A DNA stretch of 64,000 nt from Sandaracinaceae bacterium (GTDB lineage Bacteria > Myxococcota_A > Polyangia > Polyangiales > Houyiibacteriaceae): contig JADJJE010000005.1 in assembly GCA_016706685.1 (NCBI GenBank), forward strand, positions 296,010 to 360,009, read 5' to 3'. How positions within the stretch are numbered: position 1 is the stretch's first letter; each line of letters begins with the position of its first letter. The position numbers and the translations under genes were made by a program. The notes under the pieces were generated by a model, which ran no database searches, was not told where the DNA came from, and saw nothing but the letters and a program-made list of their open reading frames with translations. This document shows positions 38,737 to 47,419 of the stretch, piece after piece.

Positions 38737-40329
38737 ATGCATCGCCCAGCCCAACTCTGTGCTTCCGGTCTGCTGTTGGGCGCGCTCGTCGTGGCCTGCT
38801 CAACGAGCCAGGCCACGAGAGACGCCTCCGTGGCCACCGACGTCGGCGCGAGGCCTCCGTGCCAGAGCGACCTGGACTGCACGGGCTCGCTCCACTGCTA
38901 CTTGCGCGCGGGCGCGTGCAGCGAGTGCGCCTACGACGCGGACTGCGCCGACGGCTCCAGCTGTGAAGGCGGCGCTTGCGTGGCGCATCCTGCGTGCGCC
39001 AATTCATTCGACTGCACGGGTGGGGAGGTCTGCGACCCCGCATCGTTGCGTTGCCGCGAGTGCGGCGGCGCGGCCGACTGCGACACAGACCAGACATGTC
39101 GGGCAAACCGGTGCGTGCCGCGGTGCCAGTCGGACAACGAATGCGTGGGGCTCGGTCTTCTCTGCGACGGGGAAGCCTGCGTGCGCTGCAACCAGACCGT
39201 GGACTGCCCGGTGGCGTACTACTGCGCACAGAACGAGTGCATCCGTGACGAGTGCGAGTCCGGCCGTCGCTGGTGCCTCGACGACGACACCATCGGACAG
39301 TGCGAATTCGATGGGAGCGCGCTCAGCGAGACCAACTGCGTCACGGGTCGCTCCTGCCGAGACGATGGCGTGGACATCCAGTGTGAGCCATGGACCTGCG
39401 AGCCAGGGGAGGCGCTCTGCAGCGGTGACCGGACGCGGGTCGTGACGTGCGATCCGAACGGCTTCACATCCACGCTGACCGAGTCCTGCGGGCAGGGGTT
39501 CCGATGCTACGACGGAGCGTGCTACGCCAACGTGTGCCAGCCCGCCACGCTCGGCTGCTCGGCGAACGAGCTCCAGCTGCAGCGCTGCAACGACACCGGC
39601 AGCGGCTGGACGTTGCAGCAGAACTGCGCGGACACAGGTCAGTTCTGCACTCGTCCGCTCGTCGGCATCGCCACCTGCAGACCGCGCGTCTGCCCGCCGC
39701 GAGCAGAGGAGTGCTCCGACGGCGAGACGCTCAGCACGTGTGCCCCGTCGGGCAGCGGCTTCGAGGCCGTGGAAGCAGACTGCTCCGCGTCCGGAACCTA
39801 CTGCGCCGCTGGAGCATGTGGCCTCGTGGGCGAAGAGTGGATCGCGCGCGAAGCCTACTCGGAGTACTCCCCGGTCTGGTCCACGACCACCTACTCCACG
39901 TTCTTCGTGCCGGATGTCGCACGCACGCTGACGAGTGTGTCCGTCCGTGCGGGTTCGCTGAGCGACATCGGTGACGCGGTTCATGCCGACAGCGTCGTTC
40001 GCGTGTACGAGCTGGATGCCGGGACGAGCACGTCTTCACTCATCGCCACGTTGCCGTTCGCCAGCCTGGTGATCGACGCGGGGCGCTTCCTGACCACCTC
40101 ACCTGCCAGCGTCGCGCTGGTGCCCGGCAACACCTACGAGATCGCCGTGACGCTGAGGTCTGGAAGTGCTGGCGCGACCACGCTGGCGATCGCCATGGGT
40201 AGCGACGACATCGCCATTGGGACCGTCACGGGCAGCCACTATCGGCAGGGACAGCCCACGGAGATGTCCACTCCGAGCTTGGGGGGCACACGCTTCTCCG
40301 TGCGCTTCACCCACGCGGCCGCGCCCTAG
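38737..40329 (+). CDS. Cys-rich lipoprotein
   Basis: 530 residues with a lipoprotein signal (lipobox VVAC). From about residue 40 to 360 there are many six-Cys units (CQSDLDCTGSLHCY, CAYDADCADGSSC, CQSDNECVGLGLLCDG) that should be disulfide-bonded, as in extracellular adhesion-like proteins of Myxococcota. The C-terminal 150 residues form a beta sandwich (TSVSVRAGSL, VRVYELDAG, YEIAVTLRSG) like a carbohydrate-binding or galactose-binding-like domain. Probably on the cell surface. Divergent from katG. Function unknown. Confidence 0.82.
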   Translation: MHRPAQLCASGLLLGALVVACSTSQATRDASVATDVGARPPCQSDLDCTGSLHCYLRAGACSECAYDADCADGSSCEGGACVAHPACANSFDCTGGEVCDPASLRCRECGGAADCDTDQTCRANRCVPRCQSDNECVGLGLLCDGEACVRCNQTVDCPVAYYCAQNECIRDECESGRRWCLDDDTIGQCEFDGSALSETNCVTGRSCRDDGVDIQCEPWTCEPGEALCSGDRTRVVTCDPNGFTSTLTESCGQGFRCYDGACYANVCQPATLGCSANELQLQRCNDTGSGWTLQQNCADTGQFCTRPLVGIATCRPRVCPPRAEECSDGETLSTCAPSGSGFEAVEADCSASGTYCAAGACGLVGEEWIAREAYSEYSPVWSTTTYSTFFVPDVARTLTSVSVRAGSLSDIGDAVHADSVVRVYELDAGTSTSSLIATLPFASLVIDAGRFLTTSPASVALVPGNTYEIAVTLRSGSAGATTLAIAMGSDDIAIGTVTGSHYRQGQPTEMSTPSLGGTRFSVRFTHAAAP

Positions 40330-40454
40330 CGCGAGTCTGCTGGAGCTTCCCTCGCGCTCCCCAAACGGGGTACAGTCCTGTCAGGTCCACCAAGTGGTGC
40401 AGCGGCTGCCCCTCGGTGGGAACAGTGGACGCGGGGGCGGTCTGGAGTACTGGA

Positions 40455-41177
40455 ATGAGCGACGAAGGGTCGGGGGCCGCGGGGTCACCGAGTCGAGAAC
40501 AGGTCATGCGCGAGCTCATTGCGCTCGAGAAGCGCTGCGCCGAGCTGCGCGCCAACCTCGGGCTCGAGTACCGCGTGTTTCCGGCGCCCATCTCCGAGTC
40601 CGCGGAGCAGGCGGTGCAAGCCCTGGTGGGAGCGCTGGCGCACGACTTCCTGTCCGTGCACGCCGCTGATGGGACTTATCTCTGGGCGTCTCCGTCGTGC
40701 GCGCGGCTCTTCGGCTGGGAGCCGGAGGCGCTGGTGGGACGCTCGGCCTATGACCTGTTCCACCCCGACGACTTGGCGCGCCTCGCAGCGAACCATGAGC
40801 AGCACGTGGACGGGATGGGTGCCGAGGCCGTGGAGTACCGACTCCGCACGGCAGACGGCTCGTTCCGCTGGGTGGAGACGCACTCTGCCAACTGCAAGGA
40901 CCCGAGCGGCCTGCCGCAGATCGTGTGCTTCACGCACGACATCACGGCGCGCCACGATCGGGACGAAGAGGTCCGCTCGCTGCTGCAGCACTACGAGCGC
41001 GAGCACAAGCGGCCCAACGACGACGATGAGTTCCTGCGCGTGTGCGCGTGGTGCAAGGCCATCGGCGACGACGCCGACGGATGGCGGCCCCTCGAGGTCT
41101 ACCTCGCGTCCGTCACGGAGCGCTCCATCACGCACGGCATCTGCGAGGGCTGTGTCTCTCGGCTCAAGCCGCGCTAG
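40455..41177 (+). CDS. PAS-domain protein
   Basis: 240 residues from MSDEGSGAAGS. One PAS domain spans about 55-170: SVHAADGTYLWASPSCARLFGWEPEALVGRSAYDLFHPDD, ending with the PAC motif RLRTADGSFRWVETHS...DITARHDRDEEV. A short acidic helix leads to a C-terminal CAWCKAIGDD...CEGC zone, whose Cys pairs may bind a metal; it resembles the tail of some PAS sensor proteins. There is no kinase or output domain, so it may act with a separate partner. Cytosolic. Confidence 0.85.
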   Translation: MSDEGSGAAGSPSREQVMRELIALEKRCAELRANLGLEYRVFPAPISESAEQAVQALVGALAHDFLSVHAADGTYLWASPSCARLFGWEPEALVGRSAYDLFHPDDLARLAANHEQHVDGMGAEAVEYRLRTADGSFRWVETHSANCKDPSGLPQIVCFTHDITARHDRDEEVRSLLQHYEREHKRPNDDDEFLRVCAWCKAIGDDADGWRPLEVYLASVTERSITHGICEGCVSRLKPR

Positions 41178-41180
41178 CCC

Positions 41181-42230
41181 TCAGGAGGGGCGGTCCATGG
41201 GCTCGCCGTCGTAGCCCATGCGGTAGCGCTCGGTGCCCGTTCTTGCGTCGATGGCGATGACGCCGAGCTCCCCGAAGTGCAGCAAGAGCGTGCCGTCCGG
41301 AGACGACGTCCACGGCGTGGGGCGGTAGCGCGTGGCGGCAGGCAGCGCCTCGCCGGGGTCGAAGGTGAAGAGCACGCTTCCGTCGAGTGCAATGCGTGTC
41401 ACGCGGTAGGTGTAGCTGCCCACCAGCGTCTCCTCGACCACCAGCAAGCTGGGCGGCGAGGGCCACTCGATGCTGCCGCTCGCCGGGTGCACCAACGCGC
41501 TGGGCATGTAGAAGTCACGCTCGCCGAACAGCGGCGCGCCGTCCACGCGCATCACGGAGCGAGGGTGTCCGTCGAGCGTGACGCGGCGTCCGTCGGCCAG
41601 CACGAGGCCCGGGAGGCCCCCGAGGTAGTAGCTGACGCTGTGGGAGTGGATGGCGGCGTCGGCTTGGATGCCCAGAGGCGTCATCGTCACGTTTCCCTCG
41701 TACCGCGATGCGCTGCGCGTGGCGGCGTCCAGCCACAGCGTGCGACCATCTGCGGTGGACACCGTGGGCGCCGCGCGGTCGCCGTCCCAGCCCAGGGCAA
41801 GCACCCCGACCCCGAGCGGTGGGTTGGCCTGCACGAACGCCGAAAAGGGCGTGACCACAGCGCCTGTGTCGATGGCGCGCACCTCGAAGGTGGGAGCGGA
41901 GCCTGCGGGGCGGAACCACACCCGCCCTTCGCCTGCGGCGCCGAAGCACACGGCGCGGTGGGCATCGTCTTCCCAGGCGCCCACGCTCTGCTTCGCTGTG
42001 AGCGCGCCAGTCGCGATGTCGAAGATCGCGAGGGTGCCGTTGTGGCGCGTGTAGTCGTTGTGCGTGGTGCTGCGGCGCGCCACGATGACGGCGAAGTGCG
42101 TGCGGCTCATGGACGGGCACGTGCCGACCAACGCCGTGTCCTTGCCGCTCGTGAGCAGCAGCCAGACGCCGACGCACACGCCGAGCATCGCGAGGGCCAC
42201 GAGAACGAGGGTGGTGGTCTGAGAACGCAT
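41181..42230 (-). CDS. Membrane-anchored propeller-like protein (PA2928-like)
   Basis: 349 residues with one N-terminal membrane anchor (TTTLVLVALAMLGVCVGVWLL). The rest is likely periplasmic and strand-rich, with repeats such as GTLAIFDIATGALTAKQSV, RTLWLDAATRSASRYEG and GVIAIDARTGTERYRMGYDG, a PQQ-like propeller pattern. The order is reminiscent of the PA2928 family, whose function is unknown; confidence in that name is low. It is convergent with the PAS gene and follows a secreted-protein gene on the same strand by 42 bp. Confidence 0.65.
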   Translation of the reverse strand: MRSQTTTLVLVALAMLGVCVGVWLLLTSGKDTALVGTCPSMSRTHFAVIVARRSTTHNDYTRHNGTLAIFDIATGALTAKQSVGAWEDDAHRAVCFGAAGEGRVWFRPAGSAPTFEVRAIDTGAVVTPFSAFVQANPPLGVGVLALGWDGDRAAPTVSTADGRTLWLDAATRSASRYEGNVTMTPLGIQADAAIHSHSVSYYLGGLPGLVLADGRRVTLDGHPRSVMRVDGAPLFGERDFYMPSALVHPASGSIEWPSPPSLLVVEETLVGSYTYRVTRIALDGSVLFTFDPGEALPAATRYRPTPWTSSPDGTLLLHFGELGVIAIDARTGTERYRMGYDGEPMDRPS

Positions 42231-42272
42231 GACCAGCGGGAGGGTAGCGCAGTGCGGTCCGCCGGCGGCGCG

Positions 42273-43040
42273 CTAGCGCACCCGGGTCACGACGGGTGCC
42301 GACAGGCGGCCGCGGATGTCCACGAAGAAGACCTCGACGTCCACGTTCGCCGGGAGAACGTAGCCTGGGTAGTTGGGCTGGCAGCGTCCCGCGTCTGGGC
42401 TGAAAGCGAAGATGACTTGGTGCGCGTCCTCGATGCGCATGGCCCAGCCGCTGGGCGGCGCGGCGCGTCCGTCGGCGGCAGGCTGGCGCACGATCACCGC
42501 ATAGGCGCCCGCGGGCGGCCGGCCGCCGAGAGTGAGGGTGTTGGAAGCGGGCGCGCTCCGAATGCCGATGGGCGTCTCCTGTTGTCGCTGCGGGATGTAC
42601 TCGACGCTGGGGTTCCGGGCCGATGCGAGGGCGGGTGCGTCGCCGCGGGTCAGGCGAAACGCCCGGCGGGTGGCCCCCGCCATGGCTGTGATACGCCCGC
42701 TGATGGGCGCTGTGGGCTGCAGGATGACCCAGCCCGGAGCCAGCTCCACGCGCGCGCTGGCCAGCACACCCGTGCCGCGACGCAGCGACTCGAGTGGCGG
42801 GCCACCCAGCATGGAGGCCCCCGCGCCGTCGCCCTCCGCCACGGTGGGCACGAACAGCACACCACCGTTCGCGGGCAGCGCACTGCCAGCCGGGGCCGCG
42901 AAGCCCGAGGTGTAGTGGCGGAAGCTCGCGCACGCGCCCGCGCGCGCACGCTCTACCGGGGCGAGGGAAAGCAGAAGCACGAAGACCAACCCCACCCCCA
43001 AGGCGACCGCAGGCCGAAGTGCAGCAACGTCGTGTCTCAC
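42273..43040 (-). CDS. Secreted hypothetical protein
   Basis: 255 residues with a signal peptide (hydrophobic LGVGLVFVLLLSLAP, cleavage near RARAGA). The mature part is rich in Ala, Pro and Val, has beta-rich segments (GVLASARVELAPGWVILQP, GAYAVIVRQPA) and two Cys. No family is recognised. The product should be periplasmic or outer-membrane associated. It lies upstream of the PA2928-like gene on the minus strand. Confidence 0.65.
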   Translation of the reverse strand: MRHDVAALRPAVALGVGLVFVLLLSLAPVERARAGACASFRHYTSGFAAPAGSALPANGGVLFVPTVAEGDGAGASMLGGPPLESLRRGTGVLASARVELAPGWVILQPTAPISGRITAMAGATRRAFRLTRGDAPALASARNPSVEYIPQRQQETPIGIRSAPASNTLTLGGRPPAGAYAVIVRQPAADGRAAPPSGWAMRIEDAHQVIFAFSPDAGRCQPNYPGYVLPANVDVEVFFVDIRGRLSAPVVTRVR

Positions 43041-43192
43041 GGGACCTCACCTTTCAGAGCCGCGGCGATGCATGGCCCATCGTCCGCACCCAGCAGACAG
43101 CCTCAGGGTTTCAGAAGTTCCCTCGAAGTGCACCTGCTTGGTTCGGGCACGTGCGCGCCGTTGTGCCTATGCTCTCCCGAAAGCAGGAAACG

Positions 43193-43819
43193 ATGAACGC
43201 GAAGAACGGGCTCTGGCTGGCCATTTTCGGCAGCGTCTTGGTGTGGTCCGGCATAGCGCCCAAGGACCAGTTCACGTGGTTCCTGGAGGTGGCGCCCGCG
43301 CTCATCGGGGTGGTGCTGATCGTCACCACCCGCAAGCGCTTCCCGCTCACGCCGCTGCTCTACGTGCTGGTGCTGGTGCACTGCGTGATCCTGATGGTGG
43401 GAGGGCACTACACCTACGCCGAGGTGCCCTTCTTCGACGACCTCTTCGGATCCACGCGCAACAACTACGACAAGCTCGGGCACTTCGTGCAGGGCTTCGT
43501 GCCCGCCATCCTGGCGCGCGAGATCCTGCTGCGACGCGCGGTGGTCAACGGACGCACGTGGATGAACGTGGTCACCGTGAGCCTCTGCCTCGCGTTCAGC
43601 GCCTTCTACGAGCTGATCGAGTGGGGCGTGGCCGAGGCCAGCGGAGAGTCCGCCGAGGCGTTCTTGGGCACGCAGGGCTACGCGTGGGACACCCAGTCCG
43701 ACATGATGTGGGCGCTGGTGGGCGCCTTGCTGGCGCTGGTCCTGCTGTCGCGCTTCCACGACTCGCAGCTGGCCGCCGTCACTCCGGCGCGTCCAGCAGG
43801 GACTGGAGCGCACGGCTGA
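43193..43819 (+). CDS. DUF2238 (YjdF-like) inner-membrane protein
   Basis: 208 residues with six likely membrane helices. Conserved features of the family are present: GGHYTYAEVPFFDDLF, NNYDKLGHFVQGF, AFYELIEWGVA and GTQGYAWDTQSDMMWALVG. The ATG at 43193 has AGGA five bases upstream; an in-frame ATG 24 bases earlier is possible. The family has no known function. A truncated relative lies at 29025-29417, so this genome has at least two members. The last 41 bases overlap the convergent lipoprotein gene. Confidence 0.88.
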   Translation: MNAKNGLWLAIFGSVLVWSGIAPKDQFTWFLEVAPALIGVVLIVTTRKRFPLTPLLYVLVLVHCVILMVGGHYTYAEVPFFDDLFGSTRNNYDKLGHFVQGFVPAILAREILLRRAVVNGRTWMNVVTVSLCLAFSAFYELIEWGVAEASGESAEAFLGTQGYAWDTQSDMMWALVGALLALVLLSRFHDSQLAAVTPARPAGTGAHG

Positions 43820-44756
43820 AGCGCTCCACGTCTTCTGACCCGAACACCGCGCGGGCGAGCAGGTCGTTGCCCTCGGTGCGCAGCTCGATGCGCTCGAGTG
43901 GAGCGACCAGGTCGAGAGCCGCGACCTCGGGGCTCTGGCGCAGCAGCTGGAGGCTGTTGTCGATGACGGCCAGGAAGACGGCGGGCGCGCTCTGGTCCGC
44001 AAACGTGATGAAGCCCTCCGTGGTGACCGTCTCGGCGATGTCCGCCCAGAAGCCCAGCACCTGCGGCGAGTCGGCGAGCGGCGTTCCGTCCGGCGGCATG
44101 AGCACGCGGGCCGCGAGCGCGAGGGCCAGTGTGTGGTCGCGCAGCCCCACACGCTCCATGGCCCCCGTGATGAGCGCGCCGCGCGGGCCGGACGCCGACG
44201 ACACGCCGTCGATCACGTCCAGCGCCGCCACCACCAGCTCGCGCTCGCCGTTGATCACCGTGTGGTCGCCCAGGCGCACCGTCACGCGCAGTGAGTCCTC
44301 GGCGCGCAGCTCGTGCTGTCGGTAGTGCGCCACCGTTTGGCCCGCCGCGGGGTCTTCGAGCGGCAGCGAGCGGTAGTCGCCGCGCGCCATGAGCAGCATG
44401 GGCGGGACCCTGCCCTCGTCGGGGATGTCCCAGAAGCCCACCACCAGCTCGTCGGTGTGGTCGAGCCCCTGCATGAACGCCTGCGCCCCCTCCCCGCGCG
44501 CGAGGATCACACCCACCAGCAGGTTGCGCACCCAGCTGTGGTAGAGCGCGCCGCGCACGTCCACACGCAGCACGCCCGTGGCGTTGGGCCCTAGCAGGGA
44601 CAGCAGGTCCAGCGCTTCGGGCGTGCGGTGCATGCCCCCGGTGGTGACGGCCTGCGTCTCCGGCGCAGGGGTCGCGGCACAGCCCGCGTGGGCGGCAGCA
44701 GCGGTGCACACAGCCACCAGGGCAAGTGCATGCCGCAGCGCCACGGCGTGGATCAC
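43779..44756 (-). CDS. Lipoprotein, unknown function
   Basis: 325 residues. The GTG at 44756 overlaps the stop of the upstream beta-helix gene by four bases (GTGA), supporting coupled translation. The signal is hydrophobic (ALRHALALVAVCTAAAAHAGC), with a lipobox-like AHAGC; a second GTG at 44744 would also fit. The mature part is mixed alpha/beta with repeated hydrophobic strands (ATGVLRVDVRGALYH, DELVVGFWDIPD, HTVINGERELVVAALDVIDG). No known motif. Probably works with the beta-helix protein, judged only by the overlap. Confidence 0.72.
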   Translation of the reverse strand: MIHAVALRHALALVAVCTAAAAHAGCAATPAPETQAVTTGGMHRTPEALDLLSLLGPNATGVLRVDVRGALYHSWVRNLLVGVILARGEGAQAFMQGLDHTDELVVGFWDIPDEGRVPPMLLMARGDYRSLPLEDPAAGQTVAHYRQHELRAEDSLRVTVRLGDHTVINGERELVVAALDVIDGVSSASGPRGALITGAMERVGLRDHTLALALAARVLMPPDGTPLADSPQVLGFWADIAETVTTEGFITFADQSAPAVFLAVIDNSLQLLRQSPEVAALDLVAPLERIELRTEGNDLLARAVFGSEDVERFSRALQSLLDAPE

Positions 44757-46468
44757 GGCTCCACGGCCCCTGCCGTGCACGTGGTGGTGGACCGCGGCTC
44801 GCCGCGCTGGTCCGTGTCGGGGCAGTCCGCGCCGAGGCCGATGGCCACGCTGCCCACCGCCGGCATCATGCTGGGCGTGGGCCCGCCGTTGTCTTGCAGC
44901 GCGCCCAGCATCGCGTCCGCGAACATGATGTTGGTGGTGCAAGCGTTGTCGGGGTTGTTGGCTGGCCCGTTCCGCAGCGTGGGCCACTGCAGGTTGCCCG
45001 AGCCTGGCAGCGGCACCGGTGTGCCGGGGTTGCCCACCGAGCAGGTCATGGGTGTCCACTCGTGGTTGGTGATGTTGTTCCAGAAGATGGTGTTGAGGAT
45101 CTCGAGGCCCTGCGACTCGGTGCCGTGCGCCACGATGGCCGCACCGAAGAAACCCACGCCGCCTGCGGCCTCGTTCTCCGCGAACGTGCAGTTCTGGATG
45201 GTGCCCTCGCCGGAGAACACCAGGCCGCCGCCCAGCGAGTTGGTGGCCACGTTGCCGTGGAAGGTGGTGTTGACCACGCGGATGGTGCTGCCGTGCGGCC
45301 CCTGGTCGATGCGCACGCCGGCGCCCAGCCCGTCGCTGGTGTTGCCCACGATGGCCGAGTTGAAGAGCTCGAGCTCCATGTCCTGCATCCAGATGGCGCC
45401 GCCGCCGTCGCCCGCGTGGTTGCCGTCGAAGGTGCAGCGGTTGAAGGTGCTCAGCCCGCGCTGGGAGTTGGGCGTGCGGCTCACGGTGCCCAGCTCGTTG
45501 GCCGTGTTGCCGCGAAACGTCACGCCACAGAACTCCACGCGCTCCACCGAGTTTCCGTCGATGCCGATGGCGCCCGAGTTGCCGCCAGCGCCGCCCTGCT
45601 CCGCGTGGTTGAACTCGGGGCAGCCGCTGGCGCCGCCGAAATTCTGACCCACGCCGGTGGCAGCGTTGTCCTGGAACAACGTGTTGTAGAAGATGCCGTC
45701 CGTCTGCAAGAGACCGATGGCGCCGCCGTTCGAGCCCTCGTTCCCCACGAACGAGCTGCCCACCACGATGACCTCGAGGGCGCCGAGCGCATAGATGGCG
45801 CCGCCGCCCGTGTCGGGGCCCGTGGGCGCCGCGTGGTTGTTGCGGAAGATGCAGTCGATGACGTGCAGGCGTCCGTCGCGCATGCGGATGGCCCCGCCCT
45901 CACCGTCCTTGTAGCCCCAGGCGCACTCGGGGTTGCCGCTGTCTTGGGGGGTGAAGTCCGTGGCAGGCGCGCGCGCGTCCTCGAGGGTCAGGCGCTGCAA
46001 CACCACCCGCGTGGTGGTCACGCGGTAGTTCGGGGAGTCGTACTCGAAGATGCGCGACGCGTCGCCGCCGGAGAGCGTGATGGTGCCGCCCCCGTCGATG
46101 ATGGTGTCCGTGTCGATCCGCAGGTCGAGCGCCGTGGGGATGGCGATGGTGTGCTCGCCCGCGCCACAGTCGAAGGTGATGACGCCGCCCTGCGCCACCG
46201 CAGCAGCCAGGTTGGCGTGGGTGCAGCTAGCCGGCGTGCCGTCCCCCACCACGCGGTCGGGGCTGCTGGTGTCCACCAGCGTGATGGGCGGGGTGCACGT
46301 GGCCGGCGGAGGAACGATGGGCCCCGAGTCGCGGCCGCCGCCATCCACGCCGCCTCCGTCCATGCCAGTGGAAGAGGAATCACCGCAGCCCGCCGCGAGG
46401 GGCGAGAGCGCCGCCAAGAAGGCGAGCAGGACCGGGGCGGAGGGAGCACGGCGGGGGCGGGTGGACAT
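44753..46468 (-). CDS. Right-handed beta-helix lipoprotein
   Basis: 571 residues. The signal ends in lipobox LAAGC, followed by a Gly/Asp-rich linker (MDGGGVDGGGRDSG). From about residue 110 to 530 there are parallel beta-helix coils with stacked Asn and small residues: TIIDGGGTITLSGG, LHVIDCIFRNN, VIVVGSSFVGNEGSNGGAIG, STFNRCTFDGNHAGDGGGAIW and LNTIFWNN, the style of polymorphic outer-membrane/pectate-lyase-like repeats. No catalytic residues of polysaccharide lyases are clear. Probably surface-exposed. It shares a GTGA overlap with the next gene. Confidence 0.85.
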   Translation of the reverse strand: MSTRPRRAPSAPVLLAFLAALSPLAAGCGDSSSTGMDGGGVDGGGRDSGPIVPPPATCTPPITLVDTSSPDRVVGDGTPASCTHANLAAAVAQGGVITFDCGAGEHTIAIPTALDLRIDTDTIIDGGGTITLSGGDASRIFEYDSPNYRVTTTRVVLQRLTLEDARAPATDFTPQDSGNPECAWGYKDGEGGAIRMRDGRLHVIDCIFRNNHAAPTGPDTGGGAIYALGALEVIVVGSSFVGNEGSNGGAIGLLQTDGIFYNTLFQDNAATGVGQNFGGASGCPEFNHAEQGGAGGNSGAIGIDGNSVERVEFCGVTFRGNTANELGTVSRTPNSQRGLSTFNRCTFDGNHAGDGGGAIWMQDMELELFNSAIVGNTSDGLGAGVRIDQGPHGSTIRVVNTTFHGNVATNSLGGGLVFSGEGTIQNCTFAENEAAGGVGFFGAAIVAHGTESQGLEILNTIFWNNITNHEWTPMTCSVGNPGTPVPLPGSGNLQWPTLRNGPANNPDNACTTNIMFADAMLGALQDNGGPTPSMMPAVGSVAIGLGADCPDTDQRGEPRSTTTCTAGAVEP

Positions 46469-46532
46469 CCCCGAATGCTACCCGGTGTGCATCCTCGCTT
46501 ACAAACGCGGCCGGAGCTCCGTGCCAGCAGGC

Positions 46533-46973
46533 TCAGGCTGGGGCGCGCTGACGCTCGTCGAGCCAGGCCTCGGCCTCCGCCACGGACGAGAAGACCTTCT
46601 CGGGGTAGTCGGTGGGCTTCAGCCAATGGAGCGCGGTGACGATGCCGGCGATGACCATGTTGTTGACCACGATGGCCGAGCCCGCGCAGTTGCGCGCCGC
46701 ATGCGCCGCCGTGGGGAGCGACGCGTCGGCCAGCAGCCTGCGCTGTTGCGCGCCGAGCGGCTTGGCGTTGCGCGCATCGAACAGCAGCGTGTAGCGCTCG
46801 CCGCGCTTGGCGACCTCTCCCAGCACCGCCACGGACCGGAGCAAGGCGCTGTCGGGCACGGCGACGGCAGCGATGTGGATGCGCACGCGCGGCCACGCGC
46901 GCTGGTCGAAGGTGAAGTAGTCGCTCACCGCGTCATCCACCGATTGGGGTCCATTCCGCTCTGCTGTGCCCAT
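46533..46973 (-). CDS. STAS/SpoIIAA-like domain protein
   Basis: 146 residues. After about 20 residues it reads YFTFDQRAWPRVRIHIAAVAVPDSALLRSVAVLGEVAKRGERYTLLFDARNAKPLG, with the alternating strand/helix order of a STAS/SEC14-like fold found in many short myxobacterial proteins. No phosphorylatable Ser motif of anti-sigma antagonists is certain. Cytosolic. Its first 49 bases overlap the end of the upstream membrane-protein gene in another frame. Confidence 0.65.
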   Translation of the reverse strand: MGTAERNGPQSVDDAVSDYFTFDQRAWPRVRIHIAAVAVPDSALLRSVAVLGEVAKRGERYTLLFDARNAKPLGAQQRRLLADASLPTAAHAARNCAGSAIVVNNMVIAGIVTALHWLKPTDYPEKVFSSVAEAEAWLDERQRAPA

Positions 46974-47353
46974 GACGCCGCGGGGTATACACGGTGGGGA
47001 GCGTCTGCGTCGACCAGGACGTCCACCACGCAGCCTTCGCGCAGCTGGTCCATGCGCAGTGGGTCCACCGTCCAGACGGCCTTCGCCTGCACGGGGCCGC
47101 GGGGCGTCTCGACCGACAGGGTCAGGTACATGTCCGTGATCACGCTGTGGCCACCCGAGATCTGCTTGGACGAAGCCTGCACCACGCGCGCGCGACCCGG
47201 GCGGGCCCGCGCCTTGCGGCCCGCTAGGGCCAGCTTCTCCTGCTTCCCGCGCCAGCCGGCGTAGACCACGAGAGCGACCACACCGCCGAACACCAAGAGG
47301 AACACGAGGCCCACCAGCAGGGGAATGAGGCCCGAGGAGGGAGTGGCTTCCAT
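46925..47353 (-). CDS. Small membrane-anchored protein, unknown function
   Basis: 142 residues from the ATG at 47353; a GTG at 47410 would add a second hydrophobic segment. A membrane helix (LIPLLVGLVFLLVFGGVVALVVYAGW) is followed by a basic zone and a C-terminal beta domain (ARVVQASSKQISGG...YLTLSVETPRGPVQAKAVWTVDP...GCVVDVLVDADAP). The domain looks like a short regulatory or binding module. The stop lies inside the downstream STAS-like gene, implying coupling. Family not recognised. Confidence 0.6.
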   Translation of the reverse strand: MEATPSSGLIPLLVGLVFLLVFGGVVALVVYAGWRGKQEKLALAGRKARARPGRARVVQASSKQISGGHSVITDMYLTLSVETPRGPVQAKAVWTVDPLRMDQLREGCVVDVLVDADAPHRVYPAASWAQQSGMDPNRWMTR

Positions 47354-47419
47354 GCCTGACGCTAGCAGCCCGAGAAGCAGCAGGGAACTTCGCGCGGCGG
47401 GTGGTGTCACAGGGACGCC

